From NCBI GenBank assembly GCA_004356215.1, contig SMXR01000015.1, forward strand, positions 1-5,897: DNA of 5,897 bases, in the 5' to 3' direction. Positions within the stretch are counted from its first letter, which is position 1; each line of letters opens with the position of its first letter. Positions 1 through 3,570 of this stretch are shown here, in pieces. The position numbers were made by a program, and so were the translations under genes. Below the pieces are notes generated by a model. It made no database searches, was not told the DNA's origin, and worked only from the letters and a program-made list of their open reading frames with translations. The stretch comes from Alphaproteobacteria bacterium. GTDB lineage: Bacteria; Pseudomonadota; Alphaproteobacteria; Sphingomonadales; SMXR01.

Positions 1-135
1 GGCGTCAGGGTCGGGCATCCCCATTTTGGCGGCAATGGTGATTTCCTTGGAAAGTTTACTGAACAACTTGGAGCGCTTTTTGTCCTGGGCGCCCTTGCGG
101 TACATAATATTTTTGAATTTGGAATGGCCGGCCAT
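1..135 (-). CDS. yebC: YebC/PmpR-family protein, N-terminal fragment
   Basis: The first 45 codons of a YebC/PmpR-family protein; the rest lies beyond the left edge of the window. The start MAGHSKFKNIMYRKGAQ followed by DKKRSKLFSKLSKEI is the highly conserved N-terminus of this family, including the MAGHS opening and the KLFSKLSKEI stretch, so the start codon (complement of 133-135) is secure. Family members are cytoplasmic, roughly 240-250 residues long, and have been described as transcription regulators and more recently as translation factors that help ribosomes at difficult proline stretches. No strong Shine-Dalgarno site precedes the ATG; a purine run (AAAAAAAGGG on the minus strand, complement of about 153-162) is somewhat too far away. 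In many alphaproteobacteria yebC sits close to the phosphoesterase gene that is here about 770 bp upstream, so the extra DNA between them is notable. Confidence 0.95.
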   Translation of the reverse strand, partial: MAGHSKFKNIMYRKGAQDKKRSKLFSKLSKEITIAAKMGMPDPDA

Positions 136-255
136 TTTTGCTTCAAGTTTGCCCTTTTTTTATCTCCAGGGTATATACACCCACACCCCACCATACACCG
201 TATGATGTGATTTAATGTATTTTTTATACCAAATATAGCCCCTGTCGGCACTAAA
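136..255. promoter_or_regulatory. AT-rich upstream region of yebC
   Basis: Non-coding DNA directly upstream of yebC on its coding strand, likely holding its promoter and leader. Two palindromes are visible: CATAC-acc-GTATG at 192-204 (perfect 5-bp arms) and GTATATAC at 171-178. Between them is a pyrimidine/A stretch (179-199) without G on the plus strand. Minus-strand -10-like boxes TATAAA and TATATT occur at about 220-236, but no convincing -35 partner is present at the usual spacing. The palindromes could be operator sites or chance features of AT-rich DNA. Confidence 0.35.
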
Positions 256-290
256 TTTCGCTAATTTTGGGATTATTTCGGCAGATAGGG
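256..290. repeat. Direct repeat copy 1 (phosphoesterase 3' end)
   Basis: A 35-nt sequence that recurs at 891-925 with 31 of 35 positions identical. The final 20 nt (271-290, GATTATTTCGGCAGATAGGG) are an exact match. The mismatches are at 259, 266, 269 and 270. In the other copy these 20 nt include the stop codon and the last five codons of the phosphoesterase gene (encoding PYLPK). Here they are not attached to any coding frame of that gene, so this copy is a detached duplicate of a gene tail. The arrangement resembles an attachment-site duplication, but no recombinase is in the window. Confidence 0.85.
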
Positions 291-397
291 TTTTATTCAT
301 TAAACGAATAAGGGGCAAATACTCCTTTTTTCTTTTTCTTCTACATATTTACCTAAACTAATTTTTAAACACTAACCGCATTTCCTGTGGATTTTTT

Positions 398-405
398 TAT
401 AAAAT
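398..405 (+). promoter_or_regulatory. Possible -10 region for the small membrane gene
   Basis: TATAAAAT at 398-405 lies in very AT-rich DNA and would place a transcription start near 410-414, just before the structured leader. No recognisable -35 hexamer is found 16-18 nt upstream, so this is a weak call based mainly on position. Confidence 0.25.
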
Positions 406-411
406 ACCTTT

Positions 412-573
412 ATTTTCCGAATTGGCAATATGTCACGAGGTCTCCCGTTTGGTCGGGTTGCCTGTGGAATGCAATACCATTCTGTGGAAATATGCAGGAC
501 ACGCTACTCGTGGCATGTTGACACAACCGGGCAACAGGAGCCGGAACAAGTCAACAACCACGGGGGATTTAGT
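412..573 (+). promoter_or_regulatory. Candidate structured 5' leader / RNA switch
   Basis: This stretch before the small membrane gene is not convincingly coding but has strong base-pairing potential. P1 joins 426-439 to 507-520 in 14 continuous pairs (12 Watson-Crick, 2 G-U). It encloses P2 (444-447 with 454-457) and P3 (461-464 with 495-498, topped by 465-471 with 478-484, loop 472-477), giving a three-way junction. An alternative fold pairs 516-522 with 550-556 (7 Watson-Crick pairs, topped by CCGG 527-530 with CCGG 541-544) and pairs 441-448 with 560-567, continuing 451-453 with 557-559. That second fold buries the Shine-Dalgarno sequence at 562-567. The two folds share 516-520 and 444-447, so they exclude each other. 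No known riboswitch or 6S RNA family was recognised. The pairings were found by eye; switching is inferred. It could also be an independent small RNA. Confidence 0.4.
562..567 (+). promoter_or_regulatory. Ribosome-binding site that sets the start at 574
   Basis: GGGGGA lies 6 nt before ATG 574. It is the best Shine-Dalgarno match for any start in this frame and argues for the 64-residue protein rather than a start at 430. The same bases can pair with 441-446 (UCUCCC), which would block ribosome access. Confidence 0.65.
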
Positions 574-768
574 ATGTCTCAAAAACAAACAGGAAAATTT
601 TGTCACCACTGTAATAAAAATGTTATGGCGACCGGAACAACGCCAAATCACATATTGCACTTTTTCTTAACACTTTTCACTTTTGGATTTTGGGGTATCG
701 TCTGGATACTAGTTGCCGCAGGTAAAGTGGGTGGCTTCCGATGTACCACATGTGGAAGTAAAGTTTGA
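574..768 (+). CDS. Small two-CxxC (zinc-ribbon-like) membrane protein
   Basis: Encodes 64 residues. The order is: a short polar N-terminus; a first CxxC pair (C10, C13, in FCHHCNKNV); a hydrophobic, aromatic-rich segment at about residues 27-50 (FFLTLFTFGFWGIVWILVAA) long enough to sit in or cross the membrane; and a second CxxC pair (C57, C60, in RCTTCGSK). Two cysteine knuckles around a hydrophobic segment resemble LITAF-like zinc domains, in which the knuckles join into one zinc site and the hydrophobic part dips into the membrane. That is an analogy of layout, not a demonstrated family match. The frame stays open upstream to an ATG at 430, but those 48 residues look non-protein-like and the good ribosome-binding site precedes 574. 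The gene is monocistronic, opposite in direction to both neighbours, and ends before a GC-rich terminator. Specific function unknown. Confidence 0.75.
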   Translation: MSQKQTGKFCHHCNKNVMATGTTPNHILHFFLTLFTFGFWGIVWILVAAGKVGGFRCTTCGSKV

Positions 769-795
769 AAACATGAAAAATTCGGATGCTCGCTC

Positions 796-832
796 GGGGC
801 GGGCCGTGACAAGTTTTTGCCCACCCCCTTTT
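796..832 (+). terminator. Rho-independent terminator of the small membrane gene
   Basis: GGGGCGGGC at 796-804 pairs with GCCCACCCC at 819-827: eight G-C pairs and one C/A mismatch (800/823), with a 14-nt loop. One C and four T follow (829-832). It starts 28 nt after the stop of the small gene. The stem is strong; the T tract is short. Confidence 0.6.
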
Positions 833-850
833 AGAAATTAAAATTTGGTC

Positions 851-887
851 GGTTTATTTCAGGAGAGTTCTTTTGCTGAAATAAATC
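851..887. repeat. Inverted repeat beside the right direct repeat
   Basis: TTTATTTCAG at 853-862 is perfectly complementary to CTGAAATAAA at 876-885, with a 13-nt loop. Pairing extends through 852/886 (G-T) and 851/887. The stem is AT-rich and neither strand shows a strong T tract after it, so it is at best a weak terminator between the converging small gene and the phosphoesterase gene. The arm at 852-865 also resembles the direct-repeat core at 906-919 (11 of 14 positions), which suggests a binding site for a recombinase or another protein instead. Confidence 0.5.
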
Positions 888-890
888 TTG

Positions 891-925
891 TTTTGCTAAT
901 CTTAAGATTATTTCGGCAGATAGGG
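891..925. repeat. Direct repeat copy 2 (overlaps phosphoesterase stop)
   Basis: This is the copy of the 35-nt repeat still joined to the phosphoesterase gene. Positions 908-925 are its last five codons plus stop, and 891-907 lie downstream of the stop. It contains a 14-bp perfect palindrome, TAATCTTAAGATTA (897-910), centred near the stop codon. In copy 1 the four centre-right bases are changed and only the outer TAAT/ATTA arms remain. Confidence 0.85.
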
Positions 926-1720
926 CCTCAAGCGCCCGCCGATGCGCACCGGGGAAATGGATTTTGCCAAACCGGTGGTATCATCGCTTTCCACCAAAAC
1001 TCCGCAAAACGTGGCCTCGCCATCGGCCGGGCTGAAACGCTGGTTCGAGACCTTGACCAGAAAACGATGGATCGGTTCTTCCTTTTTCATGCCGATAACG
1101 GAATCGTAATCACCGCACATCCCGGCATCGGTCTGATAGGCGGTGCCGCCCGGGAAAATCTGGGCATCGGCGGTGGGGACGTGGCTGTGGGTACCAACCA
1201 CCAGCGTTGCGCGGCCATCACAAAAATGGCCCATCGCCATTTTTTCAGAGGTGGCATCGGCGTGCATATCGACCAGAATAAATTTGGCCTTCTCACCCAA
1301 CGGATAGCCCTCAAGGATGCGCTCAACCGCCCGGAACGGGTCATCAAGCGCGTCCATGAACACCCGCCCCATGGCATTGATGATAACGATCCATTTACCG
1401 CCTTCGCCTTTCACCGCATAAACTCCATGGCCCGGGGCGCCGTCAGGATAATTGATCGGGCGTAATATCCTCGGTTCTTTATCTAGGTATGGAATAACCT
1501 CGCGCTGGCCCCAGATATGATTGCCCGAGGTGATGCAATCCGCCCCGGCATCAAAAAACTGTTCGGCAATCTTTTCCGTCATGCCAAAGCCGCCGGCGGC
1601 GTTCTCGCCATTGACGACGACAAAATCCAGGCCCCATTTTTTTCGCAAAAGCGGGATTTGTTCACAAACCACCGTCCGCCCCGAGCGGCCCATGATATCC
1701 CCTGCAAACAATACCTTCAT
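908..1720 (-). CDS. YmdB-type (TIGR00282) metallophosphoesterase
   Basis: A complete 270-residue cytoplasmic protein of the calcineurin-like phosphoesterase superfamily, close in layout to Bacillus YmdB, which hydrolyses 2',3'-cyclic nucleotides. The two-metal site residues are visible in order: D8 in AGDIMGRSGR, E39 and N40 in NGENAAGGFG, N67 and H68 in SGNHIW, H153 in DMHAD, and H178 and H180 in GTHSHVPTAD. None is missing and the length matches the family. Its ATG overlaps the stop of the cyclo-ligase gene by one base (TAATG), so translation is probably coupled; AAAGG about 10 nt upstream may help. It is the last gene of the four-gene minus operon. Its final codons are duplicated at 271-290. 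Substrate specificity in alphaproteobacteria is not shown by the sequence. E. coli ymdB is an unrelated macrodomain gene, so no symbol is given. Confidence 0.93.
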   Translation of the reverse strand: MKVLFAGDIMGRSGRTVVCEQIPLLRKKWGLDFVVVNGENAAGGFGMTEKIAEQFFDAGADCITSGNHIWGQREVIPYLDKEPRILRPINYPDGAPGHGVYAVKGEGGKWIVIINAMGRVFMDALDDPFRAVERILEGYPLGEKAKFILVDMHADATSEKMAMGHFCDGRATLVVGTHSHVPTADAQIFPGGTAYQTDAGMCGDYDSVIGMKKEEPIHRFLVKVSNQRFSPADGEATFCGVLVESDDTTGLAKSISPVRIGGRLRPYLPK

Positions 1721-2316
1721 TACGCCGCCTTTCCAGACCTGAATACCCAGCAGCGGGCTTCGGTTATGACCGCATCCAGGTCCTGGTCATGGGCCTCGAA
1801 CGGCAGGGCTTTTTCGCGCTGGCCTTCAAAGGCCAAACCAATCGCCAAAACCGCGCGCTCTTTCCTTAAAGCCCCAAGAGTGCGGTCGTAATAGCCCTTG
1901 CCCTGGCCGATGCGGTTGCCGGTCTCATCAAATCCCAAAAGCGGCACCAAAACAATGTCAGGGTTGGTGGTTTTGGCGGTTTTTAGTGGCTCCATTGCCC
2001 CCTCCAGGCCCTTTTTCAGCTTATCGCCGGTTTTAAAGAACCGAAATTCAAGCGGGGCATTTTCTTTCACCACCACCGGCAGCGCCACCTGGGTTCCGCC
2101 CTGCTCAAGCGCTTCAAGCAACGGCAGCGGATTTATTTCACTGCCCAGCGGATAATACCCGGCCACGGTACTGGGGTTAAAAAGGCTGGGAAGGGCTCGA
2201 AAAAAATTATCGGCCAACGCCTTAAAGGTTTTTAGGTCCGCAGATTTATATAACTGGCGCCGCCGGGTTCTTAATTCTGTACGGAGGGTTTCTTTTTTTT
2301 TAGTGGGTGTGCTCAT
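1720..2316 (-). CDS. fau: 5-formyltetrahydrofolate cyclo-ligase
   Basis: A complete 198-residue enzyme of the 5-FCL (MTHFS, formerly YgfA) family. It converts 5-formyltetrahydrofolate with ATP to 5,10-methenyltetrahydrofolate, returning a dead-end folate to the one-carbon pool in the cytoplasm. Signatures are the basic N-terminal helix KETLRTELRTRRRQL, the GYYPLGSEINPLPLL segment with E60, and the C-terminal VPLLGFDETGNRIGQGKGYYDR block (residues 124-145) with the glycine-rich phosphate-binding and YYDR motifs. Length is normal. The start lies 12 nt after the zapA stop without a visible Shine-Dalgarno sequence, so coupling to zapA translation is likely. A run of nine A on the coding strand (complement of 2293-2301) covers codons 6-8 and is a potential slippage site. 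In many proteobacteria the 6S RNA gene adjoins this gene; there is no room for it on either side here. Confidence 0.93.
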   Translation of the reverse strand: MSTPTKKKETLRTELRTRRRQLYKSADLKTFKALADNFFRALPSLFNPSTVAGYYPLGSEINPLPLLEALEQGGTQVALPVVVKENAPLEFRFFKTGDKLKKGLEGAMEPLKTAKTTNPDIVLVPLLGFDETGNRIGQGKGYYDRTLGALRKERAVLAIGLAFEGQREKALPFEAHDQDLDAVITEARCWVFRSGKAA

Positions 2317-2328
2317 GGAGAGGCCAGG

Positions 2329-2661
2329 TCAGGCATTTTCTAATTCATCGGCCAGAACTTCGATGGTCTCGGACATACCATCCAGAAGTTCGGCCAGTTT
2401 GGCGGCGGTTTCGGATTCGTCGATCGGAATTTTGCCGTCCTTGATGCCCTGCAATTCGGTGCGGGTTTCCTCAAATTCATCGGCGATCAGCAGGGCCGAC
2501 ATCAGCATCAGCTTGTTTTCACCAACCTGGCCCAGCCGCGCGGTGAGCGTGCGTACCTTGTTATCCAACAGTTTGGCCAGGCCCAACAGGCGGTCTTCTT
2601 CACCATCCCGGCACGCCAGGGTATAGCGATGATTGTTGATCGAAACGCTGACTTGTCCCAT
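2329..2661 (-). CDS. zapA: Cell division protein ZapA
   Basis: A 110-residue ZapA, the small cytoplasmic protein that binds FtsZ and bundles Z-ring filaments. The N-terminal FtsZ-binding domain is recognisable: VSVSINNHRYTLACRDGEE (residues 4-22) gives the beta-hairpin and the conserved R-Y and GEE positions. Then LLGLAKLLDNKVRTLTARLG leads to GENKLMLMSALLIADEFEE (residues 47-65), the start of the long helix. The rest is a charged C-terminal helix for dimer and tetramer formation. It lies 17 nt after the coiled-coil gene, an arrangement known from the Caulobacter zauP-zapA pair. The upstream gap contains AGGCGA as a modest ribosome-binding candidate. Confidence 0.93.
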   Translation of the reverse strand: MGQVSVSINNHRYTLACRDGEEDRLLGLAKLLDNKVRTLTARLGQVGENKLMLMSALLIADEFEETRTELQGIKDGKIPIDESETAAKLAELLDGMSETIEVLADELENA

Positions 2662-2678
2662 ATATTCGCCTATTCGCC
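2662..2678 (-). repeat. Tandem 8-mer in the zapA leader
   Basis: On the minus strand the 17-nt gap before zapA consists of two copies of GGCGAATA plus one T. It duplicates the purine-rich AGGCGA region used for initiation. Probably a small slippage duplication. Confidence 0.6.
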
Positions 2679-3242
2679 CTAACTTGCCAGTTTTTCCAAG
2701 GCGGCAATGGTTTTATCCAGCTGCGCCCCCAAATCTTTCTTTAATTCGCCGGTCGCTACCAGGGCTTCTCCCGGAAGATCCGGTTCTTCGGGGACACTTT
2801 CCAGTGCTTCTTCATAGGTTTTTTGCAATTCATTATATTGCCCGCGCAGCATCTTGAACGACTGGTCCATGGATTTGTATTCCTTGTGAACCCGCTCAAG
2901 TTCATTTTTCAAAAATTCGGTTTCGGGATCTGGCCCTTGCGGGGCTTCGCTCCATTCGCCATCTTCGCCCAACTCCAGGTTACCACTGGGCGGGCGGCCT
3001 TTTCTGGTCATGGCCTTTACCGTGGTTTGTAAAACCTTGAAGGACTGGTCAAGGGTCTGATAATCCCCCTTCATGTCTTTGAGGCGGTCATCCAGCCCGG
3101 CATTTTCTTTGCGCAGGGTGGCAATCTCTGCCTTTGATCCCAGCGCCCCTTTCACCGCATGCGAAAGACGATCAAGCGATACATGCAAACGCTCCTCGGC
3201 GTCAGGCAGGGTGGCTCTCATTCTTTTGCGTGCTTTTATCAT
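2679..3242 (-). CDS. ZauP-like coiled-coil protein upstream of ZapA
   Basis: A 187-residue, highly charged soluble protein with no membrane segment. Leucines and hydrophobics recur at heptad-like spacing at about 16-78 and 107-147, split by a glycine/proline-rich linker (residues 80-106, RKGRPPSGN onward). A clear internal duplication is present: DYQTLDQSFKVL (60-71) and EYKSMDQSFKML (121-132), 61 residues apart. Position directly upstream of zapA, coiled-coil character and shared operon match ZauP of Caulobacter, which works with ZapA to focus the Z-ring; sequence identity to ZauP could not be tested. It is the first gene of the operon and follows the promoter at 3275-3304. The start at M1 is chosen because it gives a short leader. 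No strong Shine-Dalgarno is seen (AAGAAAG on the minus strand), and M8 is an alternative. Confidence 0.75.
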   Translation of the reverse strand: MIKARKRMRATLPDAEERLHVSLDRLSHAVKGALGSKAEIATLRKENAGLDDRLKDMKGDYQTLDQSFKVLQTTVKAMTRKGRPPSGNLELGEDGEWSEAPQGPDPETEFLKNELERVHKEYKSMDQSFKMLRGQYNELQKTYEEALESVPEEPDLPGEALVATGELKKDLGAQLDKTIAALEKLAS

Positions 3243-3274
3243 AAACCCAAGTTCTTTCTTAGCCGATATTTTTT

Positions 3275-3304
3275 AAGATAGGGCGGCGTTTGTGGGCGCG
3301 TCAA
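3275..3304 (-). promoter_or_regulatory. Sigma70-type promoter of the zauP-zapA-fau operon
   Basis: On the minus strand TTGACG (complement of 3299-3304) is followed after 18 nt by TATCTT (complement of 3275-3280). The predicted start, near 3265-3269, gives a leader of about 25 nt before the coiled-coil gene. It is the best promoter match in the window. It likely drives all four genes, since gaps between them are 17, 12 and -1 nt. Confidence 0.6.
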
Positions 3305-3570
3305 CCCGAGGCTGAAAAAAAGAAAAACAGACCCCCAAAGCCCCTCTTCAACCCTAAGATAAAACACAATTGCAGCGGTTACCAGCGGCGTTCCTGTTTG
3401 TGGCTAAAAAAAACTGAAAAAAGTCATAAAAAAGCGTTGACGTAAGGGCTTATGGTGGCCATGGTGGCGCGGCTTGCAGCACTGGGCCCCGGGGGAGAGA
3501 ATTTGACGGAACCAAGACGTTGTAAATAGGGCTTTTCCGTCTAAAAGAGCAAAAGAATCAGCCAGCTTTC
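3305..3570 (+). promoter_or_regulatory. Divergent intergenic region and tkt leader
   Basis: Non-coding DNA upstream of tkt. It begins A-rich and becomes GC-rich, with CCCCGGGG at 3487-3494. TTGACG boxes occur at 3437-3442 and 3503-3508, but neither has a good -10 at normal spacing. A tandem 9-mer, ATGGTGGCC/ATGGTGGCG, is at 3452-3469. A perfect 7-bp inverted repeat, GACGGAA (3505-3511) and TTCCGTC (3535-3541), lies 30 nt before the tkt start with a 23-nt spacer. It could be a leader hairpin or a regulator half-site pair. A 25-codon frame at 3452-3529 has a weak start context and is not called a gene. No tRNA or known RNA was recognised. Confidence 0.35.

Larger units (their letters stand above)
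256..925. mobile_element. Candidate small inserted element bounded by direct repeats
   Basis: The two 35-nt repeats start 635 bp apart and enclose AT-rich DNA, a candidate structured RNA, a 64-codon membrane zinc-ribbon gene and a terminator. The enclosed gene runs opposite to the flanking operon. Each repeat has an inverted repeat just inside it: TTATTC/GAATAA at 293-311 on the left, and a 10-bp perfect arm pair within 851-887 on the right. Deleting one repeat plus the interior would restore a plausible phosphoesterase-to-yebC junction with a gap of about 137 bp. The phosphoesterase C-terminus is kept intact, as is usual when site-specific elements integrate at gene ends. No integrase, transposase or terminal IS motif is visible, so this could be a remnant, a satellite moved in trans, or a duplication by another route. 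Confidence 0.35.

Noticed and set aside
385..488. Three CTGTGGA copies (385, 462, 482) next to AT-rich DNA, suggesting DnaA boxes or a mini-origin.
   Set aside because: None matches the 9-nt DnaA box fully, spacing is irregular, there is no replication gene, and two copies are explained by the P3 hairpin.
430..573. An in-frame 48-codon N-terminal extension of the small membrane protein from ATG 430.
   Set aside because: The extension has no protein-like features, ATG 430 lacks a good ribosome-binding site, GGGGGA sits 6 nt before ATG 574, and the DNA has strong RNA pairing instead.
412..573. The structured leader as a 6S, SRP or tmRNA gene.
   Set aside because: It lacks the SRP tetraloop region, tmRNA acceptor/TpsiC features, and the long closing stem with central bubble expected of 6S RNA.
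422..670. An 82-codon frame starting with TTG at 422.
   Set aside because: It overlaps the small membrane gene in another frame and has no ribosome-binding site or recognisable motif.
845..1465. A 206-codon open frame on the plus strand.
   Set aside because: It is antisense to the phosphoesterase gene, whose minus-strand frame shows every family motif. The plus-strand translation resembles no protein family.
3452..3529. A 25-codon leader-peptide frame upstream of tkt.
   Set aside because: The AAGGG motif is only 3 nt from the ATG, the peptide shows no regulatory codon run, and it partly arises from a 9-bp tandem repeat.
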